Source: Endomychus coccineus (taxonomy: Eukaryota > Arthropoda > Insecta > Coleoptera > Endomychidae). Taken from it: a stretch of DNA of 64,000 bases. The stretch is from NCBI GenBank assembly GCA_958510875.1, contig OY294067.1, positions 34,212,912-34,276,911 on the forward strand, in the 5' to 3' direction. A model generated the notes under the pieces. The model ran no database searches and had not been told where the DNA came from. It worked only from the letters and a program-made list of their open reading frames with translations. Positions 46,949 through 59,034 of the stretch are shown here, one piece after another. The position numbers and the translations under genes are program-made. The first letter of the stretch is position 1, and every line of letters starts with the position of its first letter.

Positions 46949-47962
46949 CAGATCGGCCAACAAAATGCTGGCAACATGTTGTTGTCAACATGTATCCCAT
47001 AATCTAGCTACAATTTGACGATTACCAGGCAACATCAGGCGGCATGACGTCAAAGAAATTTGTTTAGTTTTGCTTGTATCCGTGTTTTCCGACCTAATCA
47101 CTTTTAGGGGCTTCCAAACTAAGAATTTCTTAGAAATCTGATTTTGTTAATCTGACGACCAATGTTCAAAAGTAAATGAGACAATAAGTTGTCGCCATGG
47201 CTTCTCCCATCACTTAAAGTATCTCTGCATTTTTGGACATTGACAGCTATTATGATGAAGGCAGGACTAGCTATAGTTTTTTTTATATATACTTTGACTA
47301 CGCGAGAGGGAAACCTATAATGTTCGAAGAACATCGTGTGAGCCAGCGGTGGAATGTTGGGAGAGGAGTTAGGCATTGGTATTCTTCTTGGAGGCTTGGA
47401 GTTTATAGGCATAGGGTAAGACCTCACTAGGTAAAGAGTTCCACAACTTCGCTGTTCGATAAAAAGATGAAGTCTGGTATGAAGAAGTTCGGCAGGGCTA
47501 GAGCTTGAGAATGAAGGGGTGACTAGTTTGAGCTCGTCTAGTAGAACAGCATACGAGATTTCTGAACACTGATCACTGACCATGGAAATATGCATAGAAA
47601 ATGGAGAGATCTCCCAACTTTTTACGACGTTCTAGAGAGGTCAATGAGATCGTAAGTGTGATATCATCAAACAAACGAAAATCTCTTTCTGGATAGAATT
47701 CAAGAGCTTCGGCGTATGTTTGGCTGCCGAGCTCCAAACATGTGAAAAGTACTCCAGGACAGGTCGAATCTGTGCTTTGTATATCATGAGCTGCAGTCTG
47801 TTCCATTTTCAATTCAAAACTGAGTTCGAGTTGGACGCGCAACAGTTTTTGGCTTAGACGCACAACACTGTTGTAAACATGTATCCAGGTACTTACTTTA
47901 TATCCAACAAATATGTTAAAAACATACGTCAACGAGTTGCCAACATTTTGTTGGCTGGTCTG
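46949..47962. mobile_element. TA-flanked inverted-repeat element hosting a LINE fragment
   Basis: CAGATCGGCCAACAAAATGC TGGCAAC (46,949) pairs with GTTGCCAACATTTTGTTGGC TGGTCTG (ending 47,962). TA flanks both ends and similarity reaches outward to GGTAAG...GTA. The interior contains the reverse-transcriptase fragment at 47,225-47,830, apparently inserted later, and no transposase. The superfamily is unclear; TA flanks permit Tc1/mariner or others. Confidence 0.7.
47225..47830 (-). pseudogene. Non-LTR reverse transcriptase C-terminus (CR1/Jockey-like), copy 2
   Basis: Minus-strand frames contain IYKAQIRPVLEYFSHVWSS, KHTPKLLNSIQKEI, then LERRKKLGDLSIFYAYFHG and SPAELLHTRLHLFIEQRSCG. These blocks follow the reverse transcriptase in CR1/Jockey-type ORF2 (family forms: YKAQIRPVLEYCSHVW, LEHRR.VA.L..FY.YYHG). 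At least two frameshifts separate the blocks. It matches copy 1 at 16,080-16,685 at the DNA level. The reverse transcriptase core and endonuclease are absent. Confidence 0.85.
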
Positions 47963-48289
47963 TACTTACCTTTTAGCACGAAGCAATGGTGTGCCACACC
48001 ACAGATCTGGCGGAATTGCTCAACGTTCTATACTACTTGTGATGCACATGTGTGTTCTATTCAGTTAGAAGCACTGTGAGGCACACGTGCAAGATATATT
48101 TTTCTTATGACGAGTTCTGTTCTTCTGTATTCCAGCAACTACCGACATATTCATATGCTCTATATGAGTAAAATTGTCAATTCCTAAACTGTGCAATATA
48201 TTTTCCATTGTTTACATTGTCATCATCAAAATTATCCAAATAAAGTTAAAATAAAAAGTGATACGGGAAAAACTGTATTAGGTATGCTG

Positions 48290-48650
48290 ATAAATTCAAA
48301 TAGTTCCGTCACGACGCCAAAGAACGCTGATTCGAAGAAATTTTAATAATAAGAAAAGAGTATAACCTTCGATTTCGCGCCAGTGGAATAAGTCGCAGGC
48401 TCATACGTAAATGACAGACCCTATTGTAACCGGGGAAATTCGCCGCAAATGCAAATATGGTCTTTGTATTCGGTGCGAATATTCGGGGTTCACGTTTTAC
48501 CTGAGCCTTCGCGACCTGGTGAATTCCAAACGATCCCATAATTACATATTGATTCGTCTGGCTGTGATCGGCTATGCATCCATTGCGCCGAGTTCGTAGC
48601 AAATCTCACTGGCGGATCAAGAAGGGCTACAAGGACGAGGTTCAATTTTT
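48290..48650. promoter_or_regulatory. Candidate conserved noncoding block
   Basis: GC-richer, non-repetitive block between elements, with overlapping but motif-free open frames on both strands (48,411-48,599 plus and 48,602-48,309 minus). No match elsewhere in the window. Listed for composition only. Confidence 0.2.
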
Positions 48651-48975
48651 GTACAGTCACGTTTGTGTTTCGAATTTGCGTGTAAATCGCCCAATTATAT
48701 AGTTCATAGTTACACTCCTAATTTAAATATTTTCGATATTATAAGTAAACGGCGTTTTTATAATGGATTCTCGAAATATGGCTTACGAATGTCCATATTA
48801 ATCTCCTCTTTTCTTTGTCAAAGTTGCTCTTATAATATTGCACTTCATATGTATCTTCTACTCATTCGAGTGTACTACGTGTTTGCAAACATGTTACCTT
48901 AATCATGCGCGTTCTTTCAAAGTGTGTGCTAAACGTATATAGAATGAACCATTATTCTAGTAAATATCTATCATA

Positions 48976-50842
48976 CAGGATGATCCAGAGCCCCGTAAAA
49001 GTCCAATAGCTCCGTTGCTATTCGAGATATTGCCAAGCGGTTTATTTTATGAAATGAATACACAAACCGAGCATAATTGGATCATATTTGCATTCATATA
49101 CAGGATGATCTTTATTCAGTAACAAATTTATGTTTTTTCAATGTACTGTGATCATTATTTCGTTTCGTTAATCTGAAAAGAATGATGTAACATACCATGA
49201 GTCTCTTGTTGACGGTTTTCGAATTATTAGACATTTTAGAGTTGAAAGGGGTCTACTTCAAGAAATCACTTTGTGTTTACTGAATGACAGGAAAGAGCGA
49301 TTCTTGTACGAGCAGTTTTTCAATAAGGTGGAAAATAGTATCCATTAGCAAAAATTTTTCGAAAATTTGTGAAAGTATACAAGGTGAACCAAAACAGAAA
49401 ACACGCATAACTTTCTTATTCCCTATGGAACATCCTGTGTATTATTTCCTCAGTCGAAGAGTCTTTCAATAAGCTTAACGATGTGAGGTGAGTTTGGTTG
49501 AAAGTGAACCACAATCACAAATCAACTGGTTTACTGTCAACTTTGCAACCTGTCAGTTCTGAGATTCATTCAGATTCATGCAAGAATACTATTTTTCGAA
49601 ATAAATTTCACGCGACTAGAACTGATAAATATGTTGCTTAGGGGAAACTGATAAAGAATTTACTAGCAAAAATATCCAGAAGCATGTAAAGTAAAGTGCC
49701 GCTTTTCAAAAATTGAAAGACCGACTAGATGCTACTGGGGATGTCACTTACACAAAAAGAATATTGTTTGGTCGAAGAGTACGCGATGATGAAGAACTAG
49801 AAGTCCTTTTGATGATAGAAGAAAATCCAGAAGTAAGTTCTCGAGAAAGCACTATTAATTGAAAACATTGAAGTATAAGTTTCATCTGTATCACATCGAA
49901 CTGCATCAGGAACTGTACGATGATGATTTTCAAAACCGAATCACCTTTGCGGAAACAATGCTCAATTGAGTTGATACTGAAGGGGGTCTCTTGAATATAA
50001 TCTCATTTGGTGACGAAGCAAAACTCAAGAGCAATGGAGCAGTTAAGAAACACAACATGCATTATTATGCGACTGAAAACCCCCATTGGATCCGTCATGT
50101 TGACCATGTGGGGATCAAGTGATCGGACCTTAACTTTTTGATGTGGTTTTGAATCGCATCAGATACTTGGAGTTTCTAGAAAATGATCCCCCACTTCTTC
50201 TAGAAGACATACATTTGAATACAAGGAGAAATATCTGGTTGCTAGAAGGATGGAACGCCATTGTATTGTTTTCAGTGGAAAGTTTAGTTTCTCGTTTGTT
50301 TTATTTAATAACAGCCTGAATGTTCTCTTCCGACCATACTTACCTTACATCGTTGGAAATCTTAATGAAACATCTTTCGAATAATGGAATAATATACAGG
50401 ATATTCCATAGAGAATAAGAGAGTTTTGCGTATTTTTCTGTACATTTTCGAGAAATTTCTGGTAATGGATACTATTTTCCACCATATTTAAGAACTGCTC
50501 GCGTAAGAATCGCAGTTTTATCTCGATCAGCAACAAAGAGCAATTTTTTGAAGTGGACTCTTTTTAACTTTAATATGTCTAATAATTCGGAAACTGCCAA
50601 CAAGAGACCAATGGTATGATATCTTTTTTCTCAGAATAATGCGGACTTTCGAAATAGTGATCACAGTATAGGACGTTCCATTGAAAAAACATAAGTTTGA
50701 TGTGTTACTTGATAAAGACCAGCCTATATATAAATCCGAATATTTCTCAATTATGCTCTATTTGTGTTTCTATTTTATAAAGAAACCGCTTGGTAATATC
50801 TCCAATAGCATCGGAGCTATAGGAATTTTTCTGGTCATCCCG
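48976..50842 (+). mobile_element. Tc1/mariner element B, 1,867 bp, about 520-bp TIRs
   Basis: CAGGATGATCCAGAG at 48,976 (TA at 48,974-48,975) pairs with the inverted end ...TCTGGTCATCCCG at 50,842 (TA at 50,843-50,844). Arms run about 48,976-49,503 and 50,327-50,842, recognisable by AGATATTGCCAAGCGGTTT / AAACCGCTTGGTAATATCT and the mirrored TGGAAAATAGTATCCATTA block. Arms are more diverged than in element A, so this is an older copy. It contains a truncated transposase on the plus strand. Confidence 0.9.
49650..50325 (+). pseudogene. Truncated Tc1/mariner transposase of element B
   Basis: Forward blocks, over several frames: GRRVRDDEELEVLLMIEENP (end of the first DNA-binding domain), LKYKFHLYHIELHQEL, ISFGDEAKLKSNG (first catalytic Asp), MHYYATENPHWIRHVDH, then YLEFLENDPPLLLEDIHLNT and RRNIW. 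The second catalytic block should follow the last segment as xxHDGAPPHF but reads LLEGWNAIVLF, and the third catalytic Asp is deleted. It carries at least three frameshifts or stops. The order and motifs are those of the same transposase clade as elements A and D, but it is nonfunctional. Confidence 0.85.
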
Positions 50843-51127
50843 TATAATTCCAAACAGCTGAGCAATATTTCAAAATCATTTCCTTGTAAGAATTATTCAC
50901 CTTCCTACTATATTTGGTGTTAGGGAAGCATTGTAATTCTACTAAAGATATCTGTATCCGTCTAGACTATTTTGGAATGATATCTGTGTCCGTACGTAAA
51001 CCACTATAGAAACGATTGCATCGTTCCTATTGGTCGTACGAATATGCTAATTTGCAGATCGCTTTGAAGCTCTGAATATAGGAACTCTATTAGTTTTAGG
51101 CGCTAAAGCCCTTTATAAGTGGTATTT

Positions 51128-51425
51128 TCACTGTTAAAAACACACATAAAATTCTATTTCACCAAGGTCGTGACTGGTAAAAGACACACTGCCGACCGAC
51201 CACAGTCACGTGACGAGGAGTGGAGCTTGACAAGATAACTATCGCTCGAAGCAGCAGTAGTTGACATCGAGACAGGGAACAGTCAGGTACTACGTGACAT
51301 CAGAAATCACATGATAGTGCAACGCTCATCATTCTCATCCAGTGGTTCGTCATATAAGTATGAGAATCGGTCATATTGCAGATACACAAAGACTCCCCGC
51401 TATTATATTCCATTTCGATTTTCAC
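51128..51425 (+). repeat. Dispersed CACGTG-type repeat, copy B
   Basis: The longer of two copies (see 25,015-25,235). It has CCGACCACAGTCACGTGACG, CATCGAGACAGGGAACAG, GGTACTACGTGACATC and GAGAATCGGTCATATTGCAG blocks. The open frame at 51,311-51,502 starts inside it and is incidental. Confidence 0.7.
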
Positions 51426-52054
51426 CAATTAACCATGTCTCAATATTGTTTCGAATATTTATAATTATTTGCTTATTTCATAAAGATGAGATAATGCAAT
51501 AAAATTATTGGTTTGCGTATGTTCAACTCATCGTGTTGTTTTAATTACGGAACGACCCTTTTGAAATTTGAATCTGTGTTTGATTGGTTATTCTTGAAAT
51601 ATAGATTGAAAGCAAAATTTAAATTTACACTAACTGTAACGTCTAATTGCTGGAAACTGTTTCGTCACACAGTGATATTTTCAAAGCGAGTTTTCAACTT
51701 CATAACTTGCTTTGAATATGTGTCTTTGAGTTTTATTTCAGTATTCTAAATATTTTTTGAACTGAATTCACATGAAGTAAACGCCCAATTCATACAGAAG
51801 TGAAAGAATTGTTAGCTAACATTCTCCCTTGTGCTTGCGAATTTTCTTGCATTCCAGGAATTATTTGCAGTTCGCTGAATATGTTGGTTAGGCTGAAATG
51901 TAAATTTAATTTTCGTAATTGCCCAAAGAAGCGTCTCGTCAGCGGTATATGTTAACTTGGAACACACAGAATGATATCTTATTTAAAGCAAGATAATGCA
52001 ATTTTAGTTTGTTATAATCTAGTACTGAATCTCCTCTAGACGTGATAATTATGC
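51426..52054. other. Intergenic DNA, nothing identified
   Basis: No domain or repeat recognised. The 78-codon frame at 51,513-51,749 is motif-free. Confidence 0.4.
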
Positions 52055-52061
52055 TCACACA

Positions 52062-52093
<32 letters not shown>
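52055..52093. repeat. (CA)n microsatellite, about 39 bp
   Basis: CA dinucleotides with a single G interruption at about 52,062. Confidence 0.95.
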
Positions 52094-52094
<1 letters not shown>

Positions 52095-52259
52095 TTATTT
52101 AGACACTCGAATTTTCAGTCGCGAATCCGAAGATTTCGAAATGATTACGTTAATTTTATGCGTTGAAGCTAATTAATTCATGTTATAATACGACACATGT
52201 TGTGTCCAATGATCCACATGGACTATCGCTTAAACGTCCAAGACAACCGAACAAATCTA

Positions 52260-52640
52260 GACCAAGGTAGGATTTGGTAGGAAATGTCTTCAAGTTTCCC
52301 CATGAGTGAAAGTCTAAAACTGATAAATCGGGGATCTAGGTGGCCAGTGGAATAAACTACCTCTTCTTACATATTTATTGGCAAACTGGGTACTTAAATA
52401 ATCTCTGATGTTGAGAGAATAATGTGCCGGGCATACATCGTGTTGAAACCGCATATTTAGACAAGCTTCTGGAGCTACTCTTTTCGAAAGAACCGGTTGT
52501 TGATTTCTGGGAAAACCTAAGTGCCTTCTTGCTCTATGGAGAAGAAAATAATTTGACCATCGACAATACCGCCCCACGTATTGTGGGATTATGTAGATTT
52601 ACTTGGCTTCTACTAGTGAATATGGCCTTAACTGTTCATA
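52260..52640 (-). pseudogene. Tc1/mariner transposase fragment, catalytic half
   Basis: Minus-strand frames read ACLNMRFQHDVCPAHYSLNI then RDYLSTQFANKYV, SLFHWPPRSP and, after a +1 frameshift, DLSVLDFHSWGNLK. Thus the second Asp (QHD) and third Asp (VLDF) are present, 41 residues apart, which fits the DD41D-type spacing. The first Asp, the DNA-binding domains and the inverted ends were not found, so this is a heavily truncated copy. It differs from elements A, B and D in sequence, implying a separate family. Confidence 0.8.
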
Positions 52641-55489
52641 AAATTTGAGGCAGAGAAAATAAATTATTTCAAGCATCCAATAACTAAATCCTTAGCTGCG
52701 ATCAAAATCATGTAGTGTAGGTGTCAGGTAAATTTGTACCTGATATGAGTATAATTTTTATTTTTTGAGAATTCTTCGAAGAATGTTTGGAATCCCTAAT
52801 TATGCCGCATTCAGGATATACTTCAACGTATAAGCAAGTACATTTAGAGTACTGTAACAATTTTTGAATTTTGCGAATTCTGTTTCCAGTTTTCCTCAAA
52901 TGTCTCGCATGAAAATTGTCTTGGAAATATGTCGTCTCTCAGGATACCTTAAAGCGTACTCTCGCGAGGCAATAACTGTATCTTCAAAACTTTGAAAATA
53001 CGCTGCCAGCATGCCATTATCCCAACAGTACAAGACATAATTTCAATTTGTTTACAGGAGCGAAAAGTAATAACAGCTGAACTCTGTCGAGTTTATCGTT
53101 TTCTATGGCTCACTTATAGTCCGGTCAATCTAGACCAAAAAATGAGAGTGAATGTACCTTCCCAACAAGATGAAAATCAGTAAAATTGTTCTAAACATAA
53201 TTATAAATAATATTTAAAAGTTCCCCATCATTCCCGTGTATGGAAAACATTTTATTCAAGGTCAAAGGTCAAAAAAATTAGTTTTTCGCGATTTTCAGCA
53301 AAACGGTAAGTTTCATCATAGAAGTACCTTCGACAAAAATTGTAGATCATAAAATTATCTATAAAAAATGTATCAATACTTTTTTTCCTACGAGGCACCG
53401 TTTCTGAGATATAACGATTCAAAAAGTTATAAAAGTTGTTATCGTCATAATATGCACACGTTTCCACGCCACGTATGAGGTATTGTACTTAGCGCGTTTT
53501 TTTCAACGTGGTTTCCCCAGTAGGCCTACTCCACGGGTAATTATACCAATTACTTAACGAGAACTACGATCCAACAATTATCCTATAACCAATTAACAAT
53601 GGTAAGAACTGCAAGGTGAGGATTAACAAAAGATAACATATCATAAACAAGGGCACAGGTGACCCATCATGACTTTCATCATCCATAGACAATAACATTA
53701 CTGAGCCGCGAAAGGATTCGATTATACAAACCCTAACCTCAATAAACCTTGAAATCATCAATTTATTCTGCTATATATAGAGAAAGCTAATAAGAATAGG
53801 TACATTACAATAATGCATCTAACCCTCAGTGTCTGAAAGCAAGGAATGGTGCCAACAGAAGGTGGGTGAGGGAAGTGAGTGATCTATGGATCAGCCAAGT
53901 TTGAAATTGTAAATGTATTAATCTCGAAATTCAACATAGAAAAATCATACGATAATATTATACAACAAAAAGTCGATTCTATTCCCTGTATTTAAACATT
54001 TGTATCATTTTCTTCAGAAGATTGTAATCAATAAAATCCCACTAATTTCCTTGCATCAATTCTAGAGCTCTCTGGCGTATCTTGTATATTCCGTTAAACA
54101 TAATGATACAAGTGCAACAATATGGCTTCACGAAAGGCACCTAAATTGCTTTCAATGGAGCTCATTAAAAATAATAGATCCAACGTGATTCAATTACATA
54201 GATGTAGCAAACTAATTTAGTTATGCAAACTTCTTCAATACTTTTCTCAGATACAATAACAGAATAAACCCGAGAACGCTAACGTTTCAGCGGTTGCATT
54301 CAGTTGACGGAATATGATAAAATTGTTAAAATGATTTAAAACTCAGTCTTGTTAAGCGAGACACTCAACAGTCAGCAATTAAAATTCAATAATAGATTCA
54401 AAATAGAATCGCATATCAAAACATGAATATTCAATTATGACTCAAATGTCATTCATTAGGAGGAAACTAGAATATTAATTAAATCATCGAGATATTGCTG
54501 TATTATTAACATTTGCAAAAAAGTTAAATTTCAGTATCCAACTATTGCCATCGTGACAATCCTATAGCCACAGTGAATGTTTATTAGGAGAGAGATTGAA
54601 TAAAATTGTTACTATGTGGCGACAGATTTGAGAGGAAATTCCAACGACGTTGCATTTTTGTTTTTAAAAATTTATTCATTGGATCATAGTATTTCATACT
54701 TATATTTGGTTCAAAAACTTGCAATTCATGTACCAAGAGAACATTCATAAATGGTTTCAAAAAAAATTTTTCTAATTTAAGGAGACGTTCTGCGCCATAA
54801 TGGATAATGCTTATGGAAAAAGGGAGTAATACAAGAAATAATATCAAATTTGAATAGGTAACATATTTCTATTGATACCATTTATCTATAGTTGCAAGTT
54901 TTCTAGAAATGACCATCGATGAGGTATTTAATCGATTAAACAGCTGCCACATGATGACACAGTTTTGATAGTACCTTCATATCAGTGTGTCTTCAATGCA
55001 ATAGGAATGCATTTTCAAAGAATTTTTATAATCATCACATCGGAAGAGATGGAAAATCTATTAACCACTGCTCATTTAAAATGTGGTGTTTTGGAATAAC
55101 TGTGTTTGTCATGTTGAAGAAGTTATATGAACAAAAAATCCAAGTAAGACCTAGAGCTTTAAAACACATGACGTTGTCAATGCGAATAAAGCTTCAATGG
55201 CATAGAGTATAGTTTAACGTCTCTATCTATTTTTAATCATTTGCAATATATTTGCTTATACAGGCGAGGGAAGTTAGTGATCCTTATATTTTGTGAATAA
55301 AGTTCTACCCAACCACCAAAAATCTATTTTGAATCCATTCGAAAAATATTGATAAACTTAAATGAAAATAACTATTAAATGTTCGATTTTCACTACTTTT
55401 TTTCTCACTTTTAATAGTAATTTTACTCAAGATTAAGATGGATTTTCATCACGTAATGACCATCTATTTAATAGTGGAAAGGTATTTCA
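52641..55489. other. Intergenic DNA, nothing identified
   Basis: The stretch at 53,225-53,470 (GTTTCTGAGATATAACGATT and similar) resembles the noncoding interior of mariner-type arms but has no partner. Otherwise only short motif-free frames. Confidence 0.4.
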
Positions 55490-55921
55490 AGGTAGGAGAG
55501 AGTGGGTGATCCCTTTTATCGTATTCAACTTTTCTCAAGAAACTATAAGCAGTGCCCCAATTTTGTAACTGCAGGCATTAGTACCTATTTTCTAAAATAA
55601 CAATTCACTTAATCAAACCTACTACATATGATGGCACAATATATTTTCTCGGAGAATATGACCAATGTGCCCCCAAATCGGGGTACAGTGGTAATGTTGG
55701 TGAAGACCACTGGTCACTGCCCAAATAATAAAAATAAATAAAATCCATGTGGAAGGTAGATACAAAAATACATTCATGCTTACGTAAATCCATTTCTGAA
55801 AAAAGGAGATCAGGTTTTCTAATTATAGATGTCCAAGCCGTATTCCATGATGAAATTTGATAACTCAATGTCGGAAGAAAATATATTTTTAGCATGGCTG
55901 GTTCAACCAGAATGCATGGGT

Positions 55922-57248
55922 TTATTCAGGTGGCAAACAATGTGTTGATTGTTCAACAACTGCTACGTCGTCAAGAGGAGGAAAACAAAAGGATTTTGTT
56001 TCTGTCTCAAAAATGTGACAACAAACTCATCAACGCTTCAGATTGATAAGACTTTCCCTACGAAATGTTTTCTATTCTTTTTTCCTAGAAACTTCACTAA
56101 AGTGAAACTGCCTTCATCAATTGTCTGTAAATCTGAATCGTTGTGTTCCTCTTTCGGATCTATATCATCGTCGAGTCGATAAGCTCCATAGTTTCTGCAC
56201 TTTCACAGCTAATGTTATTGACAATGTTTTCCATTACCTTTCTCCCAGTTATTTCAACTGTGTTATCCAGAATTATTGCCCTTTTTGTTTTTTAACCTGT
56301 GTTTCATTTTTTCTCTCGAAGTCTTTTTAATGTTCTTGGTACATCGTAACCGGCGCTAGGTACATCATGACTGGTGCTTGGTACACCTACTGATGTACCT
56401 TAGGGTAGAGAATCTTGACTAGCCCCTGATATTGAATTAGTGATGGAAGCGGCTGAAAACTAGTGGTCACCAAAAACATGCCGATTAAATGGAAAAATGC
56501 CAGTTACTTGGAAACCGGAAAATATGTTTTTTGCTGTGAATGCCAGCGGATAAGTTTCACCACATATTTCAGCGATTTCATAAGTAGTGATCCTTTTGCA
56601 CCTGGATTATAGCTAGAAGCCAAAATCTGCAGCTATTATTGTAATACCATTTCAATGGCTCATATGAGCATCTATCCGATGGAGTCAAAATTATGACATG
56701 GTGTTCTTCAGCTAGTTTTACTATAACATGAGATATGTGGGCTTCGTGAATGTTCATAAGTAGAAGTATTAGCAATTCATTAGTTGGTTTGCTGAAGTGG
56801 ATAAAATGTTCCATCCATTCAATGAACGTTCCACTTGAAATCCACCCTGAAGAGGTGGTTCAACCTTCAATTCCAGGGGTGCAGCTTTGATGATGTGTTG
56901 TTTAAAATGAATTCTTGGGAAGATCATAAATGGCGGAATAGCATTCCCAACTGCATTGATAGCACAACACACAGTTACGAGACAACCTATTTCGGCAGAT
57001 GTAATTTGTCCAATCTGTATTGTACCCTTTTCCTCTACAGTTTTTATGAGTCCTTGGACAGTTGTCAAAACCTGTTTCATCCACTTATAGTTCGGCGACA
57101 TTCTTGGAATGTCAGCTCAGGTTTCTCAATTTTTGATATACCTTGTCACAGTTGTTCTGGATAGCGAATAACTGCTTGTTTAATCGACAGCCCACCATCT
57201 AAATGGCTCCGAACAGCTGTTGATGTCTTGATCTGTGAAACCAATCAT
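55922..57248 (-). pseudogene. Pogo/jerky-like DDE_1 transposase, broken
   Basis: Read from 57,248 down: MIGFTDQDI then VRSHLDGGLSIKQAV (psq-type helix-turn-helix), MSPNYKW, MDETGFDNCPRT (first catalytic Asp, 57,084), GCLVTVCCAINAVGNAIPPF then MIFPRIHFKQHI, EHFIHFSKPTNELL, LLLMNIHEAHISHVIV (normally LLLDNHESH; the catalytic Asp is now Asn), SDRCSYEPLKW (normally QPLD), GFQVTGIFPFNRHVFGDH, VPSTSHDVPSAG, and a C-terminal GSFTLVKFLGKKKNRKHFVG then VVTFLRQK domain ending near 55,922. The order is exactly that of insect pogo/jerky-like transposases. Frameshifts, stops, an N-terminal internal deletion and two lost catalytic residues make it inactive. Flanking AATGTGCCCC- and GTACAGTGG-type motifs at about 55,660-55,690, 57,360-57,375 and 57,690-57,710 probably belong to the element's ends. 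Confidence 0.88.
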
Positions 57249-57262
57249 GGTTTTTCTGTTTC

Positions 57263-58549
57263 TATCACGGACTAATGTTTATTGTTATAACATAAACAAA
57301 AGATAATGATAACATCTGATATATTCTTAAAGACAATGGGTCACCCCTTCCTTTCACTGGTTACTTATTGACCACTGTACCCCCTAGCATGGCTGACCAT
57401 TATGCCGCCAGTGCCATAGCCAAAAAATTTGTTCTCACCAACTCAAATTAATATTACAAACTTTACAAACTAGATAGAAATGTTCTTAAAACTATGAATA
57501 TTAGAACTATAACCTCACTAGTTATCAATGTTTTGACGAAGTAAATAATGTACAATGTACTATTAACATGCAGATTGCAGTGTTGGTGTAAAATGGCCAC
57601 TACTATAGATTCACATGTTGGTCTTAACGTTAGGCACTACAGTAGATGGCGCCCTAATGCTGGTAACTGATTATTTTATTTTTAAATATGACTAATGTGC
57701 CCCTATGTCCACTGTGCATCGCTCACACATACGTTTTATCCTGTCAAATCGTCAGATGAAAGTCGTCAATATTAATTATTTTACTGCAGAGATACTGGGG
57801 CCTACAGCAAGCAATATCAGCGCCGTGTGTAGAATTTATTCACTAATAGAGTATCAATTCCGTATGAACAAAAGGAACAAGAGAACTGCTCCGTGTCATT
57901 ACCAGATATAATGTGTAGCCCGAAGGATTACAATATTTGAATAAACAGAAAATTGGATAAAACAAAAGGGGAAAGAGCAGAGCGCTATTTCCATATATTC
58001 CATTAAAAGAGAGGGTCCGATGTTATTGGCATTGTGTTCATATCAGAAGTATTTTCCAAGCCAAACCGGCCGTTGCACGCCTGCAACTGATGGCTGGATA
58101 ATACCCGGCCTTGCTTTTATTATTTTTCACTATCCGTTGTTTCCCATTTTCAGAAGTTTTATTTTATTTAATGCTTTTCATGTATAATAATTTTAAAAAA
58201 ATCCCTGCTCTTTACGTAAAATTCTGGCTTTTCGTAAGTTAATCCCCGTATGATTCAACAATTTGAATAGATATTATCTTCTGGAAAGGTCATAATAACT
58301 AACCTGTTATATATTCTTTTGTAGCACTATGTTATTACTAATTACAATACAATAAAGCTAAAACTGGCAACACTGTTGTAGACCTATTTGGAACAATATC
58401 TGTAAAGCGATTCTGTAAAGTTTAAATTTGTGTGAAATGTTTGATAGCAATCTTACTTCACGTTTGGAATAATTATGTCATAATTAATTTGAAGTTTCTA
58501 AAAGTGCGAAATTTCGCAACTTTATACGAATATTGTAACACTCAGAAGT
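57263..58549. other. Flank of the pogo-like element, then unidentified DNA
   Basis: 57,263 to about 57,720 probably contains the 5' noncoding part of the pogo-like element. GACCACTGTACCCCC at about 57,359 is an inverted match to GGGGTACAGTGGT at 55,680. The remainder shows nothing recognisable. Confidence 0.35.
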
Positions 58550-59010
58550 CTTTAGCGCTTTGGACTCCAGGATTTTCACGTGGCCTATCGAAATTAGAAG
58601 GTTCGAATTGTCTAAAAACATAATTGTATGAACGCCGGACGTCCTATGTAATTAGCTATGAACGAAATTATTTTGACATATGCCTCGAGGAGCTCGCTGC
58701 GCGTAAGTTTGAGTTTATACATTTTACCTCGATCTTGTTAATTTGGGGCCGTCTCTTGCCCCGTGCGACCGGCGCCAGTTGTAATAAAGTGTTTTTGGCT
58801 ATGAGCCGCTACATTTTACCCGCTTCGTGTATATTTTAGTCGCAAGAAAATTCCCTTTAGTACGTTTTAATTAAATTTTCTCATTTAATGGACATTTATC
58901 GAAAAAAGAAGGGCCTTCGGGCACGGTTCGATACTAAATCTAACTACATGGAGCGAAAACGGCACGCGAAAAGTCGTCGTAAAGCCGTATTAGGTACGAT
59001 TATTCCCAAC
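58550..59010. promoter_or_regulatory. Candidate conserved noncoding block
   Basis: A long non-repetitive block with CpG-containing motifs and several homeodomain-like cores (TAATTAG near 58,650, TTAATTAAA near 58,867). It includes GGCGCCAGTTGTAATAAAG, where the ...TTGTAATAAA core is a Hox/Cad-like site. It has no credible coding frame. Function is inferred from composition and binding-site-like words only. Confidence 0.25.
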
Positions 59011-59034
59011 ACAATAGTTTATATCAATTTGTAT

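Noticed and set aside
55949..56330. Plus-strand frames of 69-77 codons
   Set aside because: They are antisense to the C-terminal part of the pogo-like transposase, which reads better on the minus strand.
58590..58625. tRNA-like GGTTCGAATTG
   Set aside because: Only a B-box resemblance; no A box at the right distance and no acceptor pairing.
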